DNA of 64,000 nucleotides from Chamaelirium japonicum (GCA_947650365.1 OX393549.1:96330014-96394013), one strand, 5' to 3'; counted from the stretch's first letter, positions 1 through 61,345 are shown. Notes: generated by a model not told the origin, from the letters alone. Made by a program: numbers and translations.

Positions 1-741
1 ACTCCTCTTCTATGACCTGCAGGTGACTTGCCTAGCCTGGGGGTTGGAACGACCTCTCTTTCTGGGGTAGAACTCCGACTCTCCTCCCCACTTTATTTTC
101 AAAAAACAGCAATTAATCATTGCCTTCATAAATTAGTAGAATCTATCAATAATGACACTTCCGTAATTATACCCAAAAAATCGAAAATCCTCCACTTTTG
201 ACAAAACTATAATCAATTCCAATATTAGTCTAAAAATTCAAAAAGAATCAAAAATCCTACAAATATTAAAGAATCCTAGAAAACATAACATTAACAAAAA
301 GACTCAGGAAAACACCTAGAATAACCCCAGGTAGCCACTCTGACTCACTTTCTGGGACTTTAATGCCCTATGGATGCTCATGCACCACTTGATAATTGCA
401 TTTTTATACATTATTTTTCATTGGACGAGTGGAGTGCTACTTCATTTAGGCTTGGAGAGAGAACTTTTAACTTCCTAATGAACATTTCTAGAACTGCTTT
501 CAGCAATCAACATGCATTCAGAGTCAAACTAGAGTGCAAGATTTTTAGAAGAGTATCAAGAAATTATGCATGATTATGCAAAATATTTCTATATACCAAT
601 AATTCCAAAAAAATAATATCTATGTACCAATTAAAAACAATTAAAAGTAGCTCACATGTTGAAGATAATAGAAAAACCTAGCATATATGGGCATGGAAAT
701 TGTGTATCTTTCACCAACTGATGTGTATTTCTCATGCCAGT
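1..741. other. AT-rich sequence without a recognisable gene
   Basis: No exon of the neighbouring NRPC2 gene and no known protein family could be read on either strand. A 67-codon plus-strand ORF at 370-573 has no recognisable motif. If the gene continues leftwards, this is intron. Confidence 0.5.
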
Positions 742-3530
742 TGACGCAGGAGCATCTCTGGGTCGGTCAAAAAAAAAAAAAATTTTTTTTTTGCGCGAAC
801 TCCACTCCGAGATGGGGAGGATGGGGTTAAGTCATACCCCAAGCTATTTGGGCCAATTCAGGCTAAGTTCAGATCCATTAGTCATATAAGTACCATTTGG
901 TTACTTTCGGCTAACGAAAGTCCATAAGTAGTCATAGTTGAGTCAATTCATGATTGGGTTGAGTTAGTTTGGGGTTTTGGCGGGTTAGGAGTTCTTTCTG
1001 GAGTTTTCAATTTTTCTAAGTTGTTTTCAACTTTTACACCTATGGGTCATGTCTTGGATCACTTTTTTGGGTGCAAATATCATTTTAAAGGAGCCTTTTT
1101 TTAAGAAAGGATAAGGCTTATTGTTTTTATATTAAATCATCAATTATATGTTGATTAAATAGCTTATTGGTTTATTACTTGGTGCGGACAAAGTTGAAAA
1201 CGTCCAAAGGACTCACGAGAATAGTAGCCGTTTAGGAACCTCTTTGACGAGAATCATAGAGATCTTACTCCCGAAATCGCTAACTTCTGTGAACCCGCAT
1301 TTCAAAGGAAAATGACATATGTGACCCTCTCTTCTACTCTTCACGGAATCCTTTTCTCATGAGGGCATGTTTTCAGGGAAAAATAGACTCACGGAACTGC
1401 TGATCAACGAAGATGCATCCTTGACAGATTTTTAGCTTCCCCTTATAAACATGGAAAGAAGTTGATCTCTTCTTTTCTTTTTTCTTTTCTTGGTTGAAAT
1501 AGTGTAGTAACAAACCCAAATGTATGGGATTTGTACGGAGTGAAATATGGGGCCGTATGGGTTTCAAGTCTATAAAGGGAGAGGTCCTTCTCTTGGTGTA
1601 ATTATCCAGGTTTTATTATAAACAAAACTTTTGCCTTTTTTTTACAAAGTGCTTCCGTGCCTTCATGTCTCTCTTCTTTCATCTCCAAGACCATCCATGG
1701 CTTCATTAAGTACTTACACAAGTAGTAATTTAATTTCTTCATTACTTGGTATCACATTGAGGAACTCTATGTTTTCTATCAAGAAGAAAATCTCGACGCC
1801 ATAGCGGGAAGATCCAACTCAACAAGTCGAATCAAAACGGAAATAATCGAGCTTCTCATGCAAGAGATTCAATTGATCGAACTCCAGATTCAAGTGGATC
1901 CTCCAACAGATGGTACGGACGATGGTGGGTGAAGGGGCTAAGGGACAGACGACCATATTTGTTTCTCGATGTCCTCAAATTTTCTGAAAGAAAATTCTGA
2001 TGCGGATAGAATCTCTCTATGTAGGAAACACCTCGAGGGAACATCAAGTTATTCATTGATCACCGATTCACCCCTGAGCAAAATTGTAGTTGTTAAATGG
2101 AATTCCCCTCCTGTCTTTCGATGATTTTCCCGAAGAGATATCCAATGAGAAAACTATGCCCGAGGACGAAGCCGATGAAGTGAACGTTGGAGATTCTGAG
2201 AAGGAGCATGTACTGACCATCACATTGGATATCCTGAGAAACAACTTGTACTGACCATCACAAATGATCATCTACCAATGAAGGGCTTCCATAGTGTTGT
2301 TGATCTCCGAAGAAGGCATCGTCAATTGCAAAAGATTCTAAGTTATTAATTCTAACCACCAAGGACAATCCTTTTGAATATGGGCTTATCACACTTCACC
2401 AATTCTGAGATATGATGGATCTACGTCCTGAGGAGACCAGCAAATAAAATTAAAACATATAATTGGTGAGATCCATTAGAATAGCACAACCACCAAGGAA
2501 TTTATCAAATTATGTTCATTTGTAGATGCCCAAAAATGAGGGTGTATTTTTTAAAGCCTTAAAAAGTAGAGTTTGAACATGCTTTCCATGTGGGAATACA
2601 TCATCACCTAATTTGGAGTATCAAACCATCTGAACCGACGTCAGGATTATTCTCACCTGAGGAATTTGATGCAGAAGGATCTTCGGGTCGGTCATAGTTA
2701 TTAGCTATAAGGACCTTAGGAGCTAAATTTTAGGTTAACTGAGCCAGTTAGGTGTAATTAGACCTTTTTGCAATTCAAAGCCAGTCTATGGTTTAGTTGT
2801 CTTAGTCCAATATGGGTCAATATCAACTAACCGGAATCTCATTAGTCATTTGGGGTCAATGCGGGCTAACTAAAGTCACATTAGTCAATAGTATATTTTT
2901 GGGTCAATTTGGGCTTACTGGAGTACATTAGTAGTCCAAGTTAGGTCAAGTCATGGTTGGTTAAGTCGGTATAATATTTTTAGGGAGGTAAAGAGTTTTT
3001 TCTATTTTTGCATTTTTATAGGCCATGTTTTGGCTCACTTTGGATGCAAATATCATTTTGGAGTAGTCTTTTTTAAGAAAGGAAATTTCTTGTTATTTTG
3101 AACTAATTAGCAATTATTTGTTTATTAAATAACTTACTGGCAGATGACTTCGTGAGACCAAACACGCAAGAAGTCTAAAGGGTCGAGCATAATAGATCAC
3201 AGGGATAGGAGCCATTTGGAACCTTCTTTCATGGAATTCATAGACATTTTTCTCACGCATTTGCTCCCTCACGTGGGATCTCAACTCGTGACCTACTCTT
3301 CCACTTTTCACGAAGTCCTTATCGCATACGGACACGTTTTTAGGAGGAAGATTGAACCTCCAACGAACCGAATTGCTTATCAACAGAGTTGTCTCCTTGC
3401 AAGTTGGTCCCCATCTTCTTTTGTTTTTTCATTCTTTGGCTGAACTAATGTAATGACAAACCAAAAAGTATAAGATTTATGTGAAGTATGACGATTGCAT
3501 GTGTTTCAAGTTTATTAAAAGAGGAGCCCT
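742..3530 (+). mobile_element. Old non-autonomous LTR retrotransposon
   Basis: Two diverged direct repeats are visible. The left LTR runs from TGACGCAGG at 742 to about 1742. The right one runs from TGATGCAGA at 2667 to about 3530, where similarity stops. They share GGGTCGGTC near the start, TGCAAATATCATTTT in the middle and GGGTTTCAAG/TGTTTCAAG near the end. TTGGTATCAC directly after the left LTR (about 1746) fits a tRNA-Met primer binding site, so the element is on the plus strand. The internal region is only about 0.9 kb and has no gag or pol homology, as in LARD/TRIM-like elements. The LTRs are strongly diverged and the right end is incomplete, so it is an old, broken fossil. It lies 0.9 kb beyond the last recognised NRPC2 exon. 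Confidence 0.7.
783..845 (-). mobile_element. 63-bp LINE 3'-tail fragment in the left LTR
   Basis: Read on the minus strand, this piece gives GCTTGGGGTATGACTTAACC, then CCATCC and CTCGGAG, then a short A tract. That is the 3' terminus of the two full-length LINEs in this window (18110-18178 and 27769-27834). It keeps the GGGGT/ACCCC inverted repeat of the tail. Only the last ~60 bp were inserted, an extreme 5' truncation. The right LTR of the surrounding element lacks it, so it came after that element. An adjacent A tract (769-782) abuts the T tract (783-792). No clear target duplication remains. Confidence 0.75.
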
Positions 3531-4438
3531 CGCAGATTCGACATATACAAGAATAGGACATGATACTTCAGTAATGGCATAATGGGTCAGTATTCATAAA
3601 AAAAATAAGCAAATTAGGAATAGGTCCTTAACTATTTTGCAATATCAGCCGCAGGACACCATAATTTGCTATATTAGCAAGGTCCCTACAAGTATACATT
3701 CGTCTCTAGGAAGAGTATATATTCGTCTTCAGAAACCGTATATATTCATTTTAGAAAGAGTATATATTCGCCTTTAGAAAGAGTATATATTCGTCGGGAG
3801 GGACATGAGCTATATTTCGAAATTAATGTGTCCTGCAACTAAAAGTCATCTCTCAAAAAGGACTTATGTCAAACTTCCCCAAAAAAAATTTTAGGTATGG
3901 CAAGCATTATTCTTAAATCAATGTCACTGCCCTTCAGTAAGGTATCTTATGTAGGCCCCTATTACTTTACATACATTGTTCTTTTTATAAGAGGCCCAAT
4001 AGGGTTTCTTCTATGTAAACTATGACATAGAATATGCATTTCACTAAGCACATGTTTGGATTTGCTCCATGGAGGGTTATGATCTAGAACTCTCAGTTAA
4101 AGAGGACGAATATACTTTATGATTATGGATACAATCTAGAAGTCCATAAGTGTTTCACCAGTTCTTATCTGACTTTTTCATGAGGTTGTATGTATTTTGT
4201 ACAATCAAATTGACAGAAACTTGTGAATATGTTTCATCAATCATTTGAACAAGGAGTTATAGTCATTATAGATAGATACCTTTGGTATGCACAACAACAG
4301 GAATTTAATAATGGCAACAGTGGTAGTAGTGCATCCATATGTTCACCAAGGATAAAAGTATAGATTTCATTATCCTTAATAAAGGAAATAAATATCTACA
4401 GTGAAAATGGTATAACATTTAAAGAAAAGAAAACAGAC
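3531..4438. other. Probable NRPC2 intron sequence, no feature
   Basis: AT-rich sequence. The NRPC2 exon expected next (family motif around GVEDLELLSGEELHTPDSFLV) could not be found here on the minus strand. A short run of GAGTATATATTCG-like repeats lies at about 3708-3800. Confidence 0.5.
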
Positions 4439-52772
<48,334 letters not shown>

Positions 52773-54198
52773 CTGCAAAGCAGACAACAAGAAATTAATC
52801 AGGAGTCCAAAATTTTAATGATGCACCTTGCACATGGATATCCATGTACTCAAATAGATATGGTCATATCTCAAAGAGTAAACTACTCATCCCCAAACTA
52901 AAAAGAGTACACTATCAAAGCATATGTGAAAAGAGTCAAGTACTCATAAGCATATCTAAAAAGCATAATATGGCCCTTACAGTTACCACTTAAACTAAGA
53001 TAACAGCAAGCAATAAGGATTCAAGGACGTTCAGCTAACTACAAAAAAGTTATATCAAGTAGGGGCATAGAACGCAATCACCCGAATTGAAATACTAGAC
53101 TGCCTCGAAGTAGTGAGATATGGGTGTCAATATGGTGAAATCCCTAATGGAGCACAACTCCCAAACCTCAACCATTGTCATCTGGTTAAATTACTATTCT
53201 CTGGATTTAATGATTCTCTAGCACAAAGGACAGGCAAATGTTGCTAATTTAAATTTAACCCAATGTGTTCTAGAAGAAAGATCTTACAGATTGTTTAGAC
53301 TTTGAGATGACATTATGTATGTGCCATTGTGCCTGTGTGTGCAAGCAACAAACTGCTTGGAAGAAACGATTGCTATCGAAGAGGATTTTGAGTTTAAGAA
53401 AACTGAATAGCAAAGAAAGATTATACATATAGATACAAATACATGGAATAATACTTGGTCGTAATGGTATTCCTAAAATTTAAAGGTTTTCTCAATGAAT
53501 TAAATCAAGAAAACTGTTAAAGGGAAAGGTCATACTGAATAACTGATGTGTTAGCCAAATTATATGCCATTACATCTCTTGACGTGACAACAAATAACAC
53601 TGGTAATGTCCTTCTAGTATTTATACAATATATCAAACCAATCAAGCAGAGCATCGATAAGATTTTTTTACATAACTAAGATGGGATTAGTGAGTACAAT
53701 CCTCGGGGAAAACTCATTATGCATGCATAACTTCTACCAATCAATAAACCATAAATATAGACATAAAGAACCAAAAAAAAAAAAGGATGCCCTTGTTTCA
53801 TGCCTGGCTTTATGAGATACTTTGTCAGCATCCCCAACTGATGGATACAAGTTAAGACCTAATCTTCTAATCAGGGTATAGCACATACTTAATAATCTTA
53901 ATGGTAAAGAAGCAGTCAATTCCTAAAGCTTACAGTGCAACAGACGCAGCCAGTTCATAAATATTTCACTGACTCCTCAAACAAGCATCCATCTTAATTA
54001 ATCAACACCAATCCTTGTAGTCATATAATTCATCGTGTATGAATTGGTTTTTTAAGATCGTGCAATTCAGACAAGACATTCAAATTATTAGGACTACATT
54101 ATAAAAAAATCCATTTGTACACAGACACTACATGGTAATACTTCTTTATTGAAAGTTTGAAACCCATGTTTCCACTTCCAACTCCAACTACAACACTA
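52773..54198. other. Sequence upstream of NRPC2 exon a, no exon found
   Basis: AT-rich; presumably intron, since the gene must continue upstream of exon a. None of the expected preceding NRPC2 residues (for example the SDQEIVQMVG region) could be read. Confidence 0.45.
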
Positions 54199-54964
54199 CA
54201 GGTTTAAAATACGGGTATCGGAACCGGTATCGGTGACAACGGTCTGCTCCAGACCGTTACGTAGCGGCGATACGACTCCGTATCGGCCGGCATTGGCCCT
54301 TTTTCTGAAAAAATTGTAAAAAGTAAAAAAAAAAACAAAGGAAACAAAAATATTATGAGTTATAAATAAATAAAATGTTGACTTTAGAAGCTCTAAGTTT
54401 AAATTTTCAGGTTAGCATTAAGGGTTTATGATTTGGGGTTAGGGTTAATGTTCAAGATTAGTGTTTAGGTTTAATCCTAAATTGAATGAAAGGCAAGAGA
54501 CCAAAAATTAAATGAAGGAGCTTTTAATTTAGGTCCAATGGTTAAAAAAAATGATACATAGTAAGACTTGGATGGAAGTAGTGAGATGGGAATTGAACGC
54601 ACTCCAGGTTTTAGAAGATTTACATTCAATACAAAGTAAGACGGGTTTAACCAATCAAAATAAAGCTTTCCACTTATCCTTAGGATAGTCAAAACAAATA
54701 ATAAAGATGCATACAATTTGTAAACGAACAAGTCGAATTATTTTATCGGTATAAAAATGAAGCGTACAAGCACGACAATATTTTATCATTAAACATAAGG
54801 TAGTAAACTAGTAATCATAGTTACAATGAGTAATTACATCAATCCTTGATATAGGCAAGTATGACCGGTACAAGTTGAGTTTCGGTCCCAGTGTTGGTTC
54901 GGTTACTTCGGTACCTGCCCAGTCAAAACCGGTACGTACCGGTATTGGCTGGTATTTTAAACCA
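54199..54964. mobile_element. Possible hAT element, ~765 bp
   Basis: Inverted ends CAGGTTTAAAATACGGG and, inwards from the right, TGGTTTAAAATACCAGCC. Subterminal ACCGGT/CGGTAT words at both sides. A target duplication is not clear (AACACTAC against TACACAGC). Confidence 0.55.
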
Positions 54965-55080
54965 TACACAGCATACACACTTCTATGAAAACAAGTTATT
55001 GAAAACTCTTCCCACGGTTTCCATCCAAGTTTCCTGGTCCTCGTCACCTCCTTTCTAAAGTTTTGAGTCTTTTGACACAT

Positions 55081-57751
55081 TGTAGGCACATAAATTGTGT
55101 CTAACCCGAACCCGACTCGCATGCACCAATGCGGAGGCAAACCCGACATGCACTCGGGCCCGGACCCGACTCACATGCACCAATGCGGAGGCAAACCCGA
55201 CACGCACTCGGACCCGGACCCGACTCGCATGCACCGGCTCGGGGGCAAACCCGACACGCACTCGAACCCGGACCCGAACTCGACTCGCATGCACCGACTC
55301 AAGGGGGGAAACCGGACCCGACCCGAGCCAAACAAGAGGCCGGGTGGGCCTATCCCCAAGTGGGGCCCACCCGGTCCCCTTCTCGAGTCCGAACCCCTTA
55401 AGGGGTGGCCGGCCATGCAAGAAAAGGAAGAAAGAAAAGAAAGGAAAAAGAAAGAAAAGGGAAGAAAATAAGAAAAAGGAAAGAAATACCGCCATGCGCG
55501 GGAGGAGGTTGCGTATGACGTCTACATAAGCGTAGATCTGTGCCGATCCCTCGATCCGACGGACAAAAAACAAAGACGGGTCGCCATCGACTTTATGTAC
55601 AAGAATCAAATAAATTCAAAGAGGATTGAGCCATAACTACTCCGCTAGAAAAGGAAGGCAAATAAATATTTATTCCCCTATTCAATGGAAGAATAAATCT
55701 TGGGTAATTATGGGAGAGATATTAAAGGGATTCAAATAAACTTCCCATATTTCTCCCCTCCCCCCTTCACCTATAAATAGAGAGTGAGGGGGGAAGGCTC
55801 AAGGGTCGAAAGCTGAAGAAGAAAAGGCTCTGCAAAAAGGAGCTCCAACGCTTGAAAACCGAAGGCTTCACGAGACATGGCAAGCGCGTCCTACGGGAAC
55901 GTTTAGCCCATCAAGTCCTCATCAAAGCAGAAGCCTTGCACTCAAAGATCAAAGCTTCGACTCCTCGCACGAAGAAGAAAGCTTGGAGAAGAAGGCCAGA
56001 AGTCGTCATCATCCCGACGTCTCCAACGATCTTCATCAACTCCGAAGACGCCATAAGCAAAGGCCGGAGAAGAAGATCGAAGCCGACAACACCCCGTCTT
56101 TTTCAACAAAGGCGTCGACTCCTCGCACGAAGAATAAAGCTTGGAGAAGAAGGCCTGAAGCCGTACTACCCCAGCCGTCTTCATCAACAAAAGCCGACGC
56201 TACAACCGTCGCACGAAGACCGGTGCTACCCCCACCGTCTTCAAAAGAAGCCTTCGACTCCGATCACGCCAAAGAAGCCCGGAGAAGAAGAGAAGTCAAG
56301 TCGACGCTACAACCGTTGCACGGAGATCGGTGCTACCCCTGCCCACTTCAAAAGAAGCCTTCGACTCCGATCACGCCAAAGAAGCCCGGAGAAGAAGAGA
56401 AGTCAAGTCGACGCTACAACCGTCACACGAAAATTGGTGCTACCCCGCCGTCTTCAAAAGAAGCCTTCGACTCCGATCACGCCAAAGAAGCCCGGAGAAG
56501 AAGAGAAGTCAAGCCAACGCTACAACTGTCGCACGAAGATCGGTGCTACCTCTACCGTCTTCAAAAGAAGCCTTCGACTCCGATCACGCCAAAAAAGCCC
56601 GAAAAGAAGAGAAGCAAGGCCGACGCTACAACCGTCGCACGGAGATCGGTGCTACACCTGCCATCTCCAAAAGAGGCCCTCAACTCCGATCACGCCAAAA
56701 TAGCCCGGAGAAGAAGAGAAGTCAAAGCCGACGCTACAACCGTCGTCACCAAAATAAAGCCTAAACAATAAAGAAGACTCGAAGATATCGTCATCGTCAT
56801 TCAAGGTGAAGTTCAAGCAAAAGCCCAAAGCCAAGCAAAGCAAGAGCTATACCCGCGCTAAAGCCACGCACGTGCTGAAGCCAAGCAACTATGAAGGATC
56901 ACGAGCAAAGCAACGCACTTCTAGCCGATACGACGCGATGTCTGGGAGAACGAAAGCACCGCAAGCCTCTACGCCTTCTACGTTCAAGAGCTATACGCCA
57001 AAGCTACGTCGACGCCAGAGCTACGCCACAGCAACGCCGGAGCCAGACGCAAGAAGCTAAAGTCAAAACTAAAGCTAAGCCAAAACCAGACGCAAGAAGC
57101 CAAAAGCTAAAGCCAGAGCAAAGCCAAAGTTACGCCCGCGCTAAAGCCACGCACGTGCTAAAGCCAAGCAACTACGAAGGATCACGAGTAAAGCAACGCA
57201 CTTCTAGCCGATACGACGTGAAGTCCGGAAGAATGAAAGCATCGCATGTCTCTACCCCTTCTATGTTCAAGTGCTAAACGCCAAAGTTACACTGACGCTA
57301 GAGCTACACCAAAGCAAAGCCAGAGCCAGACGCCCGAAGCAAAAAACCGAAAGTAAAAGCATGATCGACGCCGCGAACCGACGATCAAGGACGCCGAGGT
57401 CTAGCAAGGAACGAGGAAAACACGAAGACCGAGGAACGAAGCCAAAAACCCCCTAGCCGAGAAAGCACGAAGCACGAAGCACGGAAGGGACAACAGCAAC
57501 GGCCGATACTTCTTAGCCTCAAGAAACCCTCACCCTGTAAAGACCTCTGTCCTGGGCAACCCCTTCAGAGCTCTCGCACGAATACCATGTGGAGACGCGG
57601 ATCAATGGGACCCTCCAGAGGATCTCTCCCACAATCTCCTGATCAAATATTCGCCGGACCCGGCTCACCACCCCCAAGTCCCCGGGTCCTGGCCTCTGTA
57701 ATCTTCGTGTGCTTGCAATAAAGACGACCCGGATCTTTTTCTGCGCATACA
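55081..57751 (+). mobile_element. Solo LTR C of the minisatellite-bearing family
   Basis: Exact 5-bp target duplication CACAT (55076-55080, 57752-57756). Starts TGTAGGCACATAAATTGTG, ends CTGCGCATACA. It has 54-bp repeats (55110-55290), a purine-rich tract (55418-55490), TATAAATA at 55772-55779, ~1.9 kb of downstream sequence dominated by a 107-bp tandem repeat, and AATAAA at 57717-57722, 30 bp before the end. That order is U3, promoter, long R/U5. At 2671 bp it is long for an LTR. No internal region. Fossil. Confidence 0.9.
56200..56760 (+). repeat. 107-bp tandem repeat, open in all three frames
   Basis: Five copies; GGTGCTACC recurs at 56222, 56329, 56436, 56542 and 56648. Each unit contains CCTTCGACTCCGATCACGCC, AAAGAAGCCCGGAGAAGAAG and CGACGCTACAACCGTCGCAC. 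As 107 is one less than a multiple of three, a reading frame shifts at each copy, yet no stop appears in any plus-strand frame across the array. The counterpart on the minus strand of LTR A (20990-22050) behaves similarly. Confidence 0.9.
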
Positions 57752-57756
57752 CACAT

Positions 57757-60188
57757 GTTAGCCACCTTACAAGAATCTCCTCAAATTGCATATCCATACC
57801 ATTGTAGCAGTCTATCCACGGTATCATCTACCAATGCAATTCCTACCACCACAAGTTTAGAATACAGTCTCATCATACAGTAAGTTACCAATGCAATTCC
57901 TACCACTTCAGGGTTATGAGCGCATGCAAGTAAAGGGCCTCAAATAACTTGGTTACATATTTGCCAAAGATTTCCACAAAGTCAACATTCAAAATAAAAA
58001 AGTACAAAATGACCATGTTTAACATTTTGCCACTATGTCATGTGTAGTTGGCCACGGTAGGAAATAATCTCACTGGGACACCTATAGTTGACTATTGACC
58101 TTATTTGACTATATTGAATCTGCCCAACGCTTCTAATACACATTGTGCCAAAAAATCAAAAAGGGAACTCATTTTCTTGAACCCACATCCTCCTCACATT
58201 CTGCACTTATCACACACTGCGATGAAACCAAATGACACTTAACGATACGTGTGCATAGAACAAAAACCCTCCTCATTGCTGAACATTCTAAGCATACAAC
58301 AATGCTGGTCTAACTGTCATTACAGAAGTCTCCAATAAGTCCTAGAAACAAACAACGATCCATTAGCACCTCCCCCTTCCTCACAGAACTATAATTCCAT
58401 TAGTGATCTTTGAATCAATCTCTTAGTTCCATGGTAAAGGATATCGTAGATGGATAAACTGATGACAAGAGGTCACTATAAATCATTTAAGTCTTTGATG
58501 GGCACATTTTATCTCCATTCCACAGTTTTTGTTAAACTGATTTCATTAAACAATGCACTTCCACATATTTCAGAATCACCCTTCTATATACCATGTTTTA
58601 CGAATATGCATTCAAACCTATCCTCATGGAATCAATTAACACTATACGACCTGCAGAAAACATACATCAAGGCAAGTAAAAACATGAGCAGGTAATTCAG
58701 TTCAGCTATAAAAACTGCAAAAAGATAAAGAGTTTAACCCATCCAAAGGTATTTCAGAAAAGCTTTCATTGTGGCCTACATGTCATTAATATGATCTTAG
58801 CAAAACCTTAGATCACATCTTCCTTTACCTGATGCTCTTCCTAAGAAAACAGCAGCAATGCACCTTCATGATTGGTTTATCCAAGACAATAGCAAACAAG
58901 TGTAAGTTCTATCATCTTCTAGGTTTATTCATCAATTCCCTAAGGAAATATTGAGCCACTGTTTAATCAAATTAAATAATTCAAGCCTTTCTCCATTGCA
59001 TCTATCATAAGTTAATAGATCAAGTGTAACTCATAAGTTTACTATAACTAACCAAATTATTCCAGTGTTTGAGCTAATAATGTCAAGCTCTACACGTTCT
59101 TCCTCTTAAATTGACCCCTTATTGTTTTAAGAATAAGGTATCTCAACTATAGTTTTCAAAACGGTGAACATGCACGATCTTTAATTTGGCAATTCTTAAA
59201 TTGACCCCTTTCAAGTACTCGTTAAATTGAAAAGGGATTATTCCAAATCGACCCGTGAAAACATGCCTTCCAGCGTATTAAACCCTGCAAATTCACAATT
59301 TGCATATCGACCCTCACAAACATAAAGTTTTACATACCAATCTCATGGTTAGCATCTGTCAACAAAGGACGACTTTACTATATCAACGCATAACATGAGA
59401 TCCAAATGACTATTTACCCCATGATCACTTAACCCCATATTTGTTGGACTCTTCCCCAAAGTCATCACCCACCAATGTCCATCACAGAACCACCAACCAT
59501 CAATGTCACATCACCTAATGCCATCGTCCACCTCAATCATTCCCATCACCACCCACGGGCCACGGCACATTGCACCATCAAACATCAATACTACTGACCA
59601 CCGCCAACCCTACAACTACCACCACCCACCCCCAACCCCACAACCACCACCGCTCACCATCTGACAACACCTGTCAACCATTACCCACCGCCTACCACTA
59701 CCATACCTATACCAACCACCATTCACCAACCATCACAAGACAACCTACTACCTACCACTAGCACTACCCACTGCCAAGCTTTCACTAACACCACTGCACA
59801 TCACTAGCTACGCACCGCTAATCTCCATAGCCAATATTTTCCATCGCCCACCACAACCAACGTCCACTGCCCACCGCACAACCACCACCCACCACCATCA
59901 CTGCCCCGCTACTACTTTGAATTAGACGTTAGCTACCCTCAGGGGTGAACCTGCACAACTTAAGAAGATTGCAGGGGTAGACATGCAAATAGTTTTAAAA
60001 ATTAGTCTATGTCGAGTCATGCCAGCTGGTACGACTTGGTCCCGATCAAAACCAAACTGGCACCCAAGCCGAAATCGAAATAGCGTTTGTATCGGTTGAT
60101 ACATGGACAAATAGGTCGATATAAGTCAAGTCAACCAGGTATCGACCAATTTCGCCTCAGGTGGCCATGTGAGTGGGGCTTTTTGGGG

Positions 60189-60189
<1 letters not shown>
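57757..60189. other. No gene recognised; CCA-rich low-complexity tract
   Basis: AT-rich sequence. About 59460-59915 is dominated by CACCACC/CCAACC words on the plus strand. No NRPC2 exon was identified. Confidence 0.5.
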
Positions 60190-60278
<89 letters not shown>

Positions 60279-60670
60279 GTCAGGATCGGATGACCCAGCA
60301 AATAACCCAGCACCCTTTGATGCACCTAGAGGTTTTAGAATGGACTGATTTTTTGTAGGCATGTTGTCTATGGTTGGTATGTTGATCATCCTCACAAAAA
60401 ATCAGCCCATTCTAAAACCTCTAGGTGCATCAAATGCGCTATTCAAATCAACGGTTAAAGTTGACAGTCAAAAACCGTTGATTTGATGAGCGCATTTGAT
60501 GCACCTAGAGGTTTTAGAATAGGCTGTTTTTTGTGAGGATGATCAACATACTATAGACAACATGCCTACCAAAAATCAACCCATTCTAAAACCTCTAGGT
60601 GCATCAAAGGGTGATGGGTTATTGCTGGGTCAAAATTTGTTGGGTCAGCCGATCCCGACCCTATATATAT
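60190..60670. mobile_element. Doubly folded inverted-repeat element bounded by TA microsatellites (copy 2)
   Basis: (TA)n 60190-60276, then 385 bp (60277-60661), then a short TA tract. Ends GGGTCAGGATCGG and CCGATCCCGACCC are inverted. Inside, a stem unit with GATGCACCTAGAGGTTTTAG appears four times in alternating orientation, around a centre AACGGTTAAAGTTGACAGTC. The loop TTGTCTATGG...GATCATCCTCAC corresponds to TTGTCTAGGG...GATCATCCTCAC in the copy at 35165-35770. The stems share CCTAGA-G-TTTT and GTGAGGATGATC but are otherwise diverged. No ORF. Confidence 0.8.
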
Positions 60671-60781
60671 TTATCTATCTTGTCCTTTGGCCTCAAAGGT
60701 CTGGTAAGATATTTATTGTCAATATCAGCTTTGTAACACCTGAAATATTCCGTACGATATATATCTCACTATAATGAAGCC

Positions 60782-61337
60782 TAGGGGTGCACACGGTTCG
60801 GTTTGGACCGGTTCCGAGATGAACCAAGAACCAAACCAGTCCTAACTGTTCTCAAATTTTTGGAACCAGAACCGGACCGTGGGAGCATGGAACTGGACCG
60901 GACCGAACCATATAAAACCGGTTCGGTTCGGTTCTGCGGTTCCATTAGTTTTTTGTGCACCCTTAGAAGTTAGAATAGGTCCATCATTGGAGCACATAGA
61001 AATAAAAAATTATTTCAAAACCGAAGAAACAACAAGTAATCCTAAAGCCTGATACGTGATACTGTTGTGGAGATCAGTAGGGCTCGTTGCATAATGACTC
61101 GACCCGCATCACCCGTATTACCCCGACCCTTGAATGCATTATGCATATACATGAACTGGTTCGGTTCGGTTCGGTTCGGATAACTGGCACCCAGAACCGA
61201 GAACCGAACCAGTTCCCTACGGTTCTACACTTTGGGAACCAAAACCAAACCAATCCTGCTAGAAACCGAACCAAACCGTACGGTTCGGCCTGGTTTGGTT
61301 CGGTTCTCCAGTTCCACCGGTTTTCTATGCACCCCTA
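60782..61337. mobile_element. hAT MITE with TAGGGGTGCA ends, 556 bp
   Basis: Exact 8-bp target duplication ATGAAGCC (60774-60781, 61338-61345). Ends TAGGGGTGCACACGG and, inwards from the right, TAGGGGTGCATAG. Both halves carry many GGTTCGGTTCGG / CCGAACC words. No ORF. Confidence 0.92.
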
Positions 61338-61345
61338 ATGAAGCC

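Noticed and set aside
370-573. 67-codon plus-strand ORF
   Set aside because: No motif, no codon-usage contrast with surroundings and no neighbouring exon; chance ORF in AT-rich DNA.
54199-54964. Firm hAT call with target duplication
   Set aside because: Ends are good inverted repeats, but the flanking 8-mers agree at only five of eight positions, so it is kept as a possible element only.
58601-58651. Possible minus-strand NRPC2 exon after CTGCAG with a short open piece RIVLIDSMRIGLNA
   Set aside because: A weak resemblance to the RIIIDSDKKGNINA region, but the intron phase would break the all-phase-0 pattern and conserved flanking residues are missing.
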